Shown here one piece after another: positions 14,160 through 20,940 of a DNA stretch of 38,743 nt. The position numbers and the translations under genes are program-made. The notes under the pieces are model-generated. The model searched no databases. It was not told where the DNA came from and saw nothing but the letters and a program-made list of their open reading frames with translations. Position 1 is the first letter of the stretch. Each line of letters opens with the position of its first letter. This DNA comes from Alphaproteobacteria bacterium (GTDB lineage: Bacteria; Pseudomonadota; Alphaproteobacteria; Rhizobiales; Hyphomicrobiaceae): positions 1-38,743 of the forward strand of contig JAHZKP010000109.1 of assembly GCA_022600345.1 (NCBI GenBank). The letters run 5' to 3'.

Positions 14160-14666
14160 TTAGGCGCCAGCTTTATCGCTGGCGGAATCGGCTGGCTGGG
14201 CCCGGGCAGATTGGGCGTCGACTGTGCGGGCCTCGATAGCCGGGGTCGAAGGTGACGCGGTAATCGAGATCGACCGAGGTTTCATTCGCTCAGGCACTTC
14301 TCGCACCAAGCCGATGTTCAACAACCCATCGGCATAGCTTGCGTCCTTGACTTCAACATGGTCGGCAAGCTGGAAGCGGCGCTCAAAGGTGCGCGTGGCG
14401 ATGCCGCGATGAAGAAACTCCCGCTGTTGGGTGTCGGTGGACTTTTCTCCCCGGACGCTCAACGATTGCTCTTTGACTTCGACGTCCAATTCATCGGGTG
14501 AAAACCCGGCAACGGCCATCGAGATGCGATACTCGTTCTCGCTGAGGCGTTCGATGTTGTAGGGTGGGAAGCCGTTTTCGTCGCCAGCGACGTGATCGAG
14601 CATATTGACCAAGCGATCAAAGCCGACGGTGGAACGGTAGAGAGGTGCAAAGTCGATGTGGCGCAT
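14160..14666 (-). CDS. small heat-shock protein, Hsp20 / IbpA family
   Basis: A 168-residue chaperone that holds unfolding proteins in oligomeric assemblies. The start MRHIDFAPLYRSTVGFDRL is typical of rhizobial class-A sHsps. The alpha-crystallin domain covers about 38-135 (VAGFSPDELDVEVKEQSL, TRTFERRFQLADHVEV, YADGLLNIGL). A Pro/Ala-rich tail of about 35 residues follows (SISITASPSTPAIEA), longer than usual, and contains no clear IxI anchor other than ISI. The ATG at 14666 has GGAGG with 7-nt spacing; the longer frame from 14729 runs through the leader RNA and is rejected. Its leader carries a ROSE-like RNA thermometer, so translation should be heat-induced. Confidence 0.93.
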   Translation of the reverse strand: MRHIDFAPLYRSTVGFDRLVNMLDHVAGDENGFPPYNIERLSENEYRISMAVAGFSPDELDVEVKEQSLSVRGEKSTDTQQREFLHRGIATRTFERRFQLADHVEVKDASYADGLLNIGLVREVPERMKPRSISITASPSTPAIEARTVDAQSARAQPADSASDKAGA

Positions 14667-14690
14667 AAACACATCCTCCATTGGAAGCGA
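14667..14690 (-). promoter_or_regulatory. ROSE-like RNA thermometer hairpin covering the hsp20 Shine-Dalgarno
   Basis: On the minus strand the leader reads UCGCUUCCAAUGGAGGAU directly before the start. CUUCC (14683-14687) pairs with the Shine-Dalgarno GGAGG (14675-14679) across an AAU loop. It fits the ROSE hallmark of U(U/C)GCU facing the AGGAU that includes the ribosome binding site. ROSE elements are known from rhizobial sHsp genes, where heat melts this hairpin. The outer helices of a full ROSE element were not traced in detail. Confidence 0.75.
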
Positions 14691-14729
14691 TATGAATGAC
14701 TGCCTGGCGTGATGTTGAGTGGTCCACAC

Positions 14730-15143
14730 TGCCTAAAGTTGTGTGGAGCCGGTGACGTGAATTTCGCGCTCCTCCGTTCCAAAACACAAGCATGAGCCGT
14801 GTTTGGGTTCGAAGGTTGGCATCCTGACCCGGCGATGCTCCGCTATGGACGCGAGACGGGTTTGGATATCATCACAGCACCTACTCAAAATAAGCCAGAC
14901 GCTTGATTAGCGCCCCCGATTGAGTGGCGAGCGCTGACTTGGAAATAGGACGCTGGAATTGCCTGTTCAAGGGGGCATGGGAAGCATTTCTTGGGCCGGA
15001 TTGATAGATCGTGCGGCTCGGCGGGCAGATTGGCTACAGCGGGACGAAATTTCACTCGCATGCATTGATTAACCAACTTCGATGGCGCAAATTCGCGCCG
15101 CCTGGAGCGCATTGTGCGCCGCGGTTGATGATGGAGAAGTTCG
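14730..15143. other. divergent intergenic region hsp20 / small secreted protein
   Basis: It contains the hsp20 leader and promoter (minus) and the upstream region of the gene at 15144 (plus). The 149-codon minus-strand frame at 14885-15334 overlaps the secreted-protein gene and has no domain features, so it is treated as a shadow. No promoter boxes were identified with confidence. Confidence 0.4.
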
Positions 15144-15437
15144 ATGAAAGTCGCTCGTGTAGCAGTTTGTGTCATGGCGCTAGGCTTTGCGTTCAGCACT
15201 GCACCGGCCTTTGCCAATTGCGTCAAGAAGGGCGCCGTGGCGACGGCTGAATCGGAGAAATCAGCGAAGTGGTATGCGCTTGAAACAATGGTGCAATCGG
15301 TAAGCTGGAGCCTATGGCCTGGTTTTGTGGCCAATGGCGAGGTCGCAGGCTACCGCATCAAGTCTGAGAAGTACCGTTGCCAAAAGGAAGGTGCGGGCAC
15401 CACCTGCCGCGGAAGTGCAATCTTCTGCAAGAAGTAA
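15144..15437 (+). CDS. small secreted protein with four cysteines, unknown function
   Basis: A 97-residue protein with a clear Sec signal peptide (MKVARVAVCVMALGFAFSTA) and a likely cleavage after PAFA, leaving about 73 residues. The mature part contains four cysteines (NCVKK, YRCQK, TTCRG, IFCKK), which could form two disulfides in the periplasm, and a hydrophobic segment WSLWPGFVANGEVAGY. GGAG precedes the ATG by 7 nt. It stands alone between divergent and convergent neighbours. I do not recognise a family; a periplasmic or secreted role is inferred from the signal peptide only. Confidence 0.7.
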   Translation: MKVARVAVCVMALGFAFSTAPAFANCVKKGAVATAESEKSAKWYALETMVQSVSWSLWPGFVANGEVAGYRIKSEKYRCQKEGAGTTCRGSAIFCKK

Positions 15438-15503
15438 GGGTGCTTTGGGCGGTTGGGGGCTGATTGCGCGGTCCCAACCGGCCGCTTCGCTGCACCTGAG
15501 CTG

Positions 15504-16463
15504 TCAGGCGGCGAGTTTGGATACTCCCAGATAAGCATCGAAGGCGGCCCAGAAGCGTTGCCGGAAGACGTCGCGTTCCTGCAGGATTTCGTGCTGGCAG
15601 CCGGGGATTAGGACAAGATTGCCGACCTTGAGGCGGGTTGCGAAATCCTCGATCGCCCGGGTGGAAACGATTGTGTCCTTGCCGGCAGCAAACATCATGA
15701 CAGGGATTTTGACGTTGGCGGCGAAGTCGGGGTTGGTGATCGTCGCGTTGGAGCGGAAGGCGGCCTTTAGCCAGCCGATGGTCGGGGGCCCAAGGCCCAA
15801 TTGCGGTGCGACTTCCAAAACCGCGCGGTTGCGCGACCAGCGCTCGCGGTCGGTGGTGATCGGGTTGCCCTCGAATTTCTCGGTGCTTTCGGCCTGGTTT
15901 GGGTCGCGGTAGCTGTAGGAATTCGACATACCGGCGATCGCAAGGGTTTCAGCATACGCGCGTGCAAGGTTTTGCGGGTAACCAATGCGTTCATCGGCGA
16001 ACGCCAACATCGGGGCGGTGAGGATCATTCGGTCGAACCAAGAGCCCGGTTTGACCGCGTGGCGCAGGAGGATGTTGCCCCCCATGGAGTGAGCCATTGC
16101 GAAATAGGGCGGTGGGCAGTCGGGAAGGACGATGTCCTTCATGAAGCGAAACAAATCCTTTTCGTACTCAGTGAAGTTCTTGATGTGGCCCTTCATGGCC
16201 TCTTTCAGGACGCGGTGTGAGCCGCCCTGTCCGCGCCAATCGCAGGTGGCTACGGCAAAACCGCGGCCGCGCAGGTCGGCAATGGTTTCGAAATATTTCT
16301 CAATGAATTCACCGCGACCCTGGAACAGGCAGATTGTGCCGCGGCGGGGGCCGCGCGTTGCCTGCCAAACGGCGTATCGCATCGGTTTCCCATCGTAGCC
16401 GTCAAAGGCGCCGACGACGGGCCCGCTGGGGACGGGGTTCTTGGCCAGTGATATCAGTTCCAT
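15504..16463 (-). CDS. alpha/beta hydrolase, lysophospholipase / S33-like (PldB type)
   Basis: A 319-residue hydrolase of the Hydrolase_4 / lysophospholipase L2 type. The nucleophile elbow is AHSMGG (about S126). The acid is probably the Asp in MMFAAGKDTIVST and the base the His in GCQHEILQERD, completing the triad. CDWRGQGGSHR near residue 75 is the usual family motif before the elbow. No signal peptide is seen, so it is probably cytoplasmic or peripheral. The ATG at 16463 follows TGGAATTGC. It lies 111 bp downstream of hisN on the same strand and may share its transcript. The substrate cannot be told from sequence; monoacylglycerol or lysophospholipid is usual for the family. Confidence 0.85.
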   Translation of the reverse strand: MELISLAKNPVPSGPVVGAFDGYDGKPMRYAVWQATRGPRRGTICLFQGRGEFIEKYFETIADLRGRGFAVATCDWRGQGGSHRVLKEAMKGHIKNFTEYEKDLFRFMKDIVLPDCPPPYFAMAHSMGGNILLRHAVKPGSWFDRMILTAPMLAFADERIGYPQNLARAYAETLAIAGMSNSYSYRDPNQAESTEKFEGNPITTDRERWSRNRAVLEVAPQLGLGPPTIGWLKAAFRSNATITNPDFAANVKIPVMMFAAGKDTIVSTRAIEDFATRLKVGNLVLIPGCQHEILQERDVFRQRFWAAFDAYLGVSKLAA

Positions 16464-16574
16464 TGCAATTCCAGGGCGTCGTGCGATCGGTTTCTGCGTT
16501 TTTCAGGGGTATTGATTGTCGTTAATACCACGTTGCTGCGATTGAGCCGAGCAAATGGAGACCTTGGGGGGATT

Positions 16575-17414
16575 CTAGCTGGCGTTGAGTGTTTCCAATG
16601 CGGCAGCGTGGATACGGTGATCGCCGGCTGCAACGATATCGCCACCTTCGGTCGCCGGTCTTCCGGTCCAGGTGGTTATTACTCCGCCTGACTTTTCAAC
16701 GATTGGGATCAGGGCGGCGATATCATAGGCGTTAAGATCGCATTCGACGACCAGATCGACGGTGCCAGCGGCCAGCATCGCATAGGCATAACAGTCTCCG
16801 CCGTAGCGTGTGGTTTGTACGGCAGACTTGACGCGTTGGAAGGCTGCGGCCTTTTCGGGATCGGCGAAGTAATCGGGATGGGTGGTGGTGAGGCTTGCTT
16901 GCGACAGGCTGCTGCAGGCCCGTGTCTTGAGTTGCATTTCGTGTTCGTTGTGTCGGCGCATCATTGCGACATCCGCGGTTGACCAAAAGCGTTCATGCGT
17001 GAAGGGCTGATCCATGAGGCCCAGAACGGGGCTGCCTTTTTCCGTCAGGCCGATCAGCGTCCCCCACATGGGCCACCCCAGAACATATGCCGCGGTGCCG
17101 TCGATTGGATCGACAACCCAACGCATGGTGGCGTCAGGATTGTGGATGCCGAATTCTTCGCCGAAAACCCCGTGCTCGGGGAAGCGATTGGCCGCGACCT
17201 TGCGGATGGCTTGTTCAGCGTTGCGATCAGCTATGGTGACGGGGTCGTAGGACTTCTGCGCGCCGGCAGGATTTGGCTGCTTGGATTTGTCATCGATGGC
17301 CGGGGATTGGCGAAAAAAACGAATCGTTTCAAGCGCCGCTGCGTCAGCCATTTCGTGTGCCGCGCTTAGAAAGTCACTGAATCCGGGGGATGGGGGGCAT
17401 TTTTTTTGTGACAT
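16575..17414 (-). CDS. hisN: histidinol-phosphatase, inositol monophosphatase family
   Basis: A 279-residue Mg2+-dependent phosphatase. IMPase motifs are present in order: GEEFG (about 85-89), DPIDGTAAY (about 102-110) and AYDIAALIPIVEKSGG near residue 226. The RYGGDCYAYAMLAAGTVDLV segment is typical of HisN-type enzymes that dephosphorylate L-histidinol phosphate, rather than SuhB/CysQ. The ATG at 17414 (MSQKKCPPSP) is chosen over a frame extending to 17750, which would run through the intergenic sequence and an sRNA copy. The ribosome binding site is weak. Two alpha-r8/suhB-type sRNAs lie directly upstream on the opposite strand. Other his genes are absent, so a general IMPase role remains possible. 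Confidence 0.85.
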   Translation of the reverse strand: MSQKKCPPSPGFSDFLSAAHEMADAAALETIRFFRQSPAIDDKSKQPNPAGAQKSYDPVTIADRNAEQAIRKVAANRFPEHGVFGEEFGIHNPDATMRWVVDPIDGTAAYVLGWPMWGTLIGLTEKGSPVLGLMDQPFTHERFWSTADVAMMRRHNEHEMQLKTRACSSLSQASLTTTHPDYFADPEKAAAFQRVKSAVQTTRYGGDCYAYAMLAAGTVDLVVECDLNAYDIAALIPIVEKSGGVITTWTGRPATEGGDIVAAGDHRIHAAALETLNAS

Positions 17415-17637
17415 TTTTGCCAGATTTTTCAAATTTTGAAACGGGGCGGGGCTGGGTTTTGGGCTGTTGCAACGGTGCTGGATGTGCTGAAATCGCAGTG
17501 CTTCAACAGGTTTGCGGCCACGTCCATGACGGATCAGCAGTGTTCTCCATGTTTCATACCCAAGCTTTTGGCGATCCCCTAGTGCTTTTATGTAATTGCG
17601 CAGCAGGGCGAATAACCTCAAGATTGTATGCGTGGGG

Positions 17638-17727
17638 TTGAGAGAATTCCTCTGAAGTCCATGGCCTGATTGATCGGGCGTTTCCTCCCTGGACTTGGGC
17701 TGTTCTTCGTGAGCGGCCCATTTTTTT
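17638..17727 (+). ncRNA. alpha-r8 (suhB/MmgR-type) small RNA, copy 1
   Basis: It carries the family core GGGCGTTTCCTCCCTGGAC at 17676, then a GGGC..GCCC terminator hairpin (17697-17719) and a run of seven T (17721-17727). The exposed UUUCCUCCC resembles an anti-Shine-Dalgarno and is the conserved loop of alpha-r8 sRNAs, of which MmgR of Sinorhizobium meliloti is a member. The 5' end is estimated: a TTGCGC (17596) and a weak AAGATT 18 bp later suggest a start around 17633. The first hairpin is less well conserved than in copy 2. Confidence 0.6.
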
Positions 17728-17854
17728 CGACTATCTTCCAACAATACCAACGTCGCATGAATTCGGTGGTTCTGAGGCTCCGGAGAAGGCGGTGATTATT
17801 TGCGTGTTGGTTGAGGTGGTCTGTCAGAGCACGGCAGCGTTGCAAAATTTGCAT

Positions 17855-17883
17855 TTGCGTTTTGTGCGTCGCAGCGCTAGATA
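17855..17883 (+). promoter_or_regulatory. candidate sigma70 promoter of alpha-r8 sRNA copy 2
   Basis: TTGCGT at 17855-17860 and TAGATA at 17878-17883 are separated by 17 bp. This places transcription start near 17890, about 95 nt before the terminator. Copy 1 has a similar TTGCGC box in a comparable place. Confidence 0.5.
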
Positions 17884-17889
17884 TTGCGG

Positions 17890-17985
17890 TGCGGCATCGG
17901 TGAGCCATGCTTACCGTGTCGTAGCCCTCCTTGGGCGTTTCCTCCCTAGACTTGGGCCGTTCGCTTGCGGACGGCCTCTTTTTTT
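17890..17985 (+). ncRNA. alpha-r8 (suhB/MmgR-type) small RNA, copy 2
   Basis: GTAGCCCTCCTTGGGCGTTT followed by CCTCCCTAGACTTGGG is the conserved heart of the alphaproteobacterial alpha-r8/suhB RNA family. GCCC/GGGC forms the first hairpin. CCGTTCG..CGGACGG forms the terminator hairpin, followed by eight T (17979-17985 region). A 17-bp-spaced promoter lies immediately upstream. Family members such as MmgR of S. meliloti bind mRNAs through the UUUCCUCCC loop and affect polyhydroxybutyrate storage; targets here are unknown. It is the second copy within 300 bp. Confidence 0.78.
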
Positions 17986-18052
17986 CACGATGGTTCGGGG
18001 TCGGCTTGTCCGATTGCGCCTAAATGAGGCGATGAAGCCAAGCCCGCCGGCT

Positions 18053-18955
18053 TTATTCGGCGGCTGCTGGCCAATGCAGTAGGCCGGGCAGCGAACTGGT
18101 CAGTCGTGCTACGACGGTTTCCAGATCGGACTGGAGGCGCTCGAATCCAGGCAATGGCTCCAGGCTCTTTTCATCAAGATACAGGCCGCGGTTGATTTCA
18201 ACCTGCACAGCATTGATGCCGAGTGTCGGGCGGCCGTAGTGCTCGGTGATGAAGCCGCCAGCATATGGCCTGTTGATATGAACGGCGTAGCCCAGTTCTT
18301 CGAACACTGCCCGAAGAAAGCCGACAATTTGCGGATCGCAGGATGTGCCGAAGCGGTCGCCCAAAACGATATCGGGGCGTGCGCGGGGAGGTGATGCGAG
18401 CATCGAGTTGGAGGGCATCGAGTGGCAATCGATCAGCAGGGCATGGCCAAACGACAGGCGGGTATCGTCGAGCAATTCCCGCAGGGCGTCGTGGAATGGG
18501 TGATAGAGGCCTTCGATGCGGGCCAGGCCGGCGGCCAGGGACAGCTTGCCTTCGTAAATCTCGGTTCCGTCGCCGACAATTCTTGCGATGGTCCCCAGGC
18601 CGCCCAGGACCCTGGTCGATTGCGCATTGGCGTAGTCAGGCAATTTGCTGCCAAACAGGCACGGATCGAGTTCGTAGGGCTCGCGATTAAGATCAAGGTA
18701 GGCACGGGGGAACAACGCGGCGATCAGCGGTGCGCCGTAATCGGGTGCGCAGTTATACAGTAGATCGACATAGCAGTCTTCCGAGCGGCGAAGTGTGCGT
18801 GGATCGAGAGCCGATTGCTCAAGGAAGTGCTTGGGATAGATGCGGCCTGAATGGGGGGAGCAAAAAACGACCGGCGTCGTGATGTGCACCGGTCGGTTGA
18901 TTTGGAAGGACGGGGTAAGTTCACCCTCTATCGCAGCTCGTTCCCTGGCGGGCAT
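18053..18955 (-). CDS. N-formylglutamate amidohydrolase
   Basis: A 300-residue zinc-type hydrolase of the N-formylglutamate amidohydrolase family (HutG / FGase), which releases formate and glutamate from N-formylglutamate, the last step of one histidine degradation route. Family features: VVFCSPHSGRIYP near the N-terminus, YLDLNREPYELDP around residue 88, ALLIDCHSMPS around 174 and TLGINAVQVEINRGLYLDE near the C-terminus, with conserved His/Glu metal ligands. GGAG lies 12 nt before the ATG. No other hut genes are present, so it may act alone or on other N-acyl amino acids. It is divergent from cpdR. Confidence 0.88.
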   Translation of the reverse strand: MPARERAAIEGELTPSFQINRPVHITTPVVFCSPHSGRIYPKHFLEQSALDPRTLRRSEDCYVDLLYNCAPDYGAPLIAALFPRAYLDLNREPYELDPCLFGSKLPDYANAQSTRVLGGLGTIARIVGDGTEIYEGKLSLAAGLARIEGLYHPFHDALRELLDDTRLSFGHALLIDCHSMPSNSMLASPPRARPDIVLGDRFGTSCDPQIVGFLRAVFEELGYAVHINRPYAGGFITEHYGRPTLGINAVQVEINRGLYLDEKSLEPLPGFERLQSDLETVVARLTSSLPGLLHWPAAAE

Positions 18956-19269
18956 CGTTGGGTGCTACTCCGTCTGGAATGCCGTGTTCATCGTCATCGG
19001 TTCGGGGCAGTCTGCCAACCGCGGCGTTGTGAGTCCACAGTGGGTCGCAATCGTGAACAGCAGTTTTTTATAAGTTCGAGTGCTGGCGGCAGGCCCATGT
19101 TGAACCTTCGTGGGGTAGGGTGAGTTTCATTCGCATCACGGTATGATGTCTCTAAATTGGGCAATCTCAACCTTACTTTTACCAAAGTAGCGCCAAGTTG
19201 GCTGGTGACGGATATCGTCGCTCTGGCAGAAGCCGCTGTTTGTCCCGCCAAAGTTGGCAAGGCGACTCC
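18956..19269. other. divergent intergenic region with two GCCAA-TTGGC palindromes
   Basis: No gene is supported. It holds GCCAAGTTGGC at 19192-19202 and GCCAAAGTTGGC at 19247-19258, two near-identical palindromes whose starts are 55 bp apart, upstream of the repeat copy and cpdR. They could be operator half-sites or coincidence. An AT-rich GTTTTTTATAAG lies near 19065, in the likely promoter area of the minus-strand gene. Confidence 0.35.
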
Positions 19270-19384
19270 GACACTTCGCACCCGAAGTGTCTATCCCGGC
19301 CCGCTAGGAAACGTATTGTTCGTGCTTTGGATTGACAGACATTGCTCCACATAACTCCGGAGGCAAGTGTCTGATCCGAAACAC
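19270..19384. repeat. dispersed about 114-bp inverted-repeat element, copy 2
   Basis: This is the second copy of the sequence at 13475-13587, by eye roughly 70 percent identical. It opens with the hairpin GACACTTCG..CGAAGTGTC (19270-19292), followed by TATTGTTCGTGCTTTGGA and ACAGACATTGCTCC, and ends TCCGAAACAC. It lies 100 bp upstream of cpdR. Not coding. Confidence 0.65.
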
Positions 19385-19483
19385 TAGGAGACGAACGGTG
19401 TGGACGTTTTTCGATGACCGATGGCGGTGATTGGAATATGCGCTTATCGTAGTGACAACAGGCTGCAAAAGACGGACGGACAA

Positions 19484-19870
19484 ATGACCGCAAAACCTAA
19501 CCGCCTCGCCCTGCGCCGCATCCTTCTTGCCGAAGACGATGAATCGATGCGCGGATTTCTCGATCGGGCGTTGACGCGGGCGGGGTATGAGGTTGTCTCA
19601 TTCAATAATGGGGTCGACGCCTTAGAGCGGCTGACCGAGGAGCCGTTCACGCTGTTGCTTACCGATATCGTCATGCCGCGCATGGATGGGATTGAACTGG
19701 CGCGGCGGGCAAGCGAACTGGACCCCGATCTGAAGATCATGTTTATTACCGGGTTCGCTGCGGTAACCCTGAACAACTCATCAGAAGCGCCCAACGACGC
19801 GCGTGTTCTGTCAAAACCGTTCCATCTCAAGGATCTGGTGAACGAAGTTGAAATGCTGCTGGATGCTTGA
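19484..19870 (+). CDS. cpdR: response regulator CpdR, single receiver domain
   Basis: A 128-residue receiver-only response regulator without output domain. The acidic pocket is AEDD (about 17-19), the phosphoacceptor is D61 in LLTDIVMPRMDG, the Thr is in MFITGFAAV and the Lys in LSKPF (K111). ITGFAAVTLNN and the ending LKDLVNEVEMLL are characteristic of CpdR. In Caulobacter, unphosphorylated CpdR directs ClpXP to the cell pole and licenses degradation of substrates in the CtrA pathway. The start at 19484 matches family N-termini near MKRILLAEDD; the longer frame from 19421 lacks support. The ribosome binding site is weak (GGAC, about 5 nt). It is divergent from the N-formylglutamate amidohydrolase gene. 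Confidence 0.93.
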   Translation: MTAKPNRLALRRILLAEDDESMRGFLDRALTRAGYEVVSFNNGVDALERLTEEPFTLLLTDIVMPRMDGIELARRASELDPDLKIMFITGFAAVTLNNSSEAPNDARVLSKPFHLKDLVNEVEMLLDA

Positions 19871-19895
19871 CTAGCGCTGAACCGCTCTCGGCCTG

Positions 19896-19912
19896 TTCCG
19901 CCTGAGGCGGAA
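19896..19912. terminator. short perfect hairpin behind cpdR
   Basis: TTCCGCC / GGCGGAA with a TGA loop, 26 bp after the cpdR stop. There is no T-run, so termination here would be weak or Rho-assisted. Confidence 0.35.
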
Positions 19913-20059
19913 TCGCAGTGCGAGCCCATATCCCATTCTAGATTGGCGCTTCAGATGCCGATCGCCGCTGCGCGGCGACATTCCCGCCCCGACAATTTTC
20001 CGACATTGAGTTCAGTGTTTGCCCCCTGCCGTTCTCGAACGGCGGGCTGAGGGCAGTTT

Positions 20060-20322
20060 GTAGGCTGGTCGGATCGTGGGATTTGCCGCCTGAGTTCCAA
20101 GACAAAGTCCACCGGAAGACCCATGCTCCCGCGTCGGGGAGGGAGGTGTGTGGCGGTGCGACAGCACAAGCCTTCCAGTGGTAGGGCCTGCCTTGTTCCA
20201 AGTGCTCGGTGGAACTTGGCAGGCTTGGCTACGAACAGCAAAGGAGCGGGGGCCTTTGACTGTTCGTCCGGAGCGATGACCTTGCAGCCATCGCCCAAGC
20301 CCGGCGTGATCGGGCATCTTTT
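20060..20322 (+). ncRNA. candidate structured non-coding RNA of unknown family
   Basis: This stretch between cpdR and the Nudix gene holds a succession of strong hairpins on the plus strand. CTCCC/GGGGAG lies near 20136. GTGC/GCAC lies near 20156. A stem at 20186-20224 pairs GCCTGCC with GGCAGGC, plus TTCCA/TGGAA inside. A 13-bp stem at 20232-20266 pairs CGAACAGCAAAGG with CCTTTG-CTGTTCG, with one bulged A. GCGATG/CATCGC lies at 20273-20294. The last, GCCCG/CGGGC (20299-20315), is followed by ATCTTTT and looks like an intrinsic terminator, which fixes the strand. The 5' end is a guess. I checked by eye for RNase P, tmRNA, SRP and 6S signatures and did not find them. Overlapping minus-strand frames show no protein family. 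Confidence 0.45.
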
Positions 20323-20750
20323 CCAGGCACTTATCGAGAGCCTAGGAAAACTAAAATGCGTTCGCTGTGGCGGGCGGTGCCGACTCGAAAGCCGGTCGCC
20401 AGACAGGCGCGGTGCACGTTGATGATCTGATTTTGGGGGTGCGGTTCGGCTCGGGCACGGATGTGCGGAGGGGCCGAACGTAGCGTGATCTGGACGTCAG
20501 GAATTCTGGAAGTTTCTAGTCTCTTTCCTTGCTGTTCCCCCAAGCAAGGCCCCTCGCGTTAATCCTGAATGGGCAGCCTGATCGATTTGGCATCAACCCT
20601 GGCGCCGCTGAACGAGATGAATATCATTAAGAATCCGCGGCTTTTGTTTGGCCTTAGTTCGACGAAAAAAAGGTGTCCGGTAAGATTTCTCTCGCAGACT
20701 GAAATACTGTTCACGATTGATTTTATTGGAATTTCTTGTGCTCGGACGAA
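20323..20750. other. intergenic region with further hairpins, no supported gene
   Basis: It contains GTTCGGC/GCCGAAC with an inner GCAC/GTGC around 20440-20480 and CCTTGCT/AGCAAGG at 20527-20549. From about 20620 the sequence is clearly AT-richer than its surroundings. A 105-codon plus frame (20569-20886) and a 70-codon minus frame (20331-20543) were examined and not accepted because they show no conserved features or good ribosome binding sites. Confidence 0.4.
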
Positions 20751-20751
20751 C

Positions 20752-20905
20752 TATAATTGGGCGCAATGGCTCGAATTCGTAAATGTCGGAGCGTCACGAA
20801 TATGTCTACAGCTTGTTGGAATTGCAACTGCACCCATAGGTAACGTGCCATGGCTGTGGCGCATCTCACACATCGTTGCCAGGTGAGATGCCGGGTGGTT
20901 TTTCT
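20752..20905 (+). ncRNA. candidate short transcript with perfect -10 box and terminator
   Basis: A perfect TATAAT lies at 20752-20757 in an AT-rich patch (no strong -35). About 105 bp downstream GCATCTCAC (20861-20869) pairs perfectly with GTGAGATGC (20883-20891), followed by CGGGTGGTTTTT. This would give an RNA of roughly 140 nt just ahead of the Nudix gene. It could be an independent sRNA or an attenuated leader of that gene. A 25-codon frame from 20766 is possible but unsupported. Confidence 0.35.
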
Positions 20906-20940
20906 GACTGGGAAATCTTGAGTTAGAGCGGGCGGAAGCA

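Noticed and set aside
17415-17750. N-terminal extension of the hisN frame by 112 residues
   Set aside because: The extension would overlap alpha-r8 sRNA copy 1 and has no similarity to the IMPase fold; the ATG at 17414 gives a normal-length protein.
20012-20317. Minus-strand ORF of 101 codons over the structured region
   Set aside because: No recognisable domain, no Shine-Dalgarno, low-complexity Arg/Ser/Pro-rich composition as expected from a GC-rich shadow frame, and the hairpins plus terminator favour RNA on the other strand.
20041-20560. RNase P RNA, tmRNA, SRP RNA or 6S RNA
   Set aside because: The GAGGAAAGTCC core of RNase P, a tRNA-like TTCGA arm with a tag frame starting ANDN, the SRP GGAAGCAGC motif and a 6S-type single long hairpin were all looked for and not found; only unspecific short matches exist.
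20569-20886. Plus-strand ORF of 105 codons in the AT-rich patch
   Set aside because: No ribosome binding site or family features, and it crosses a TATAAT box and a terminator-like hairpin that a real gene would not be expected to contain.
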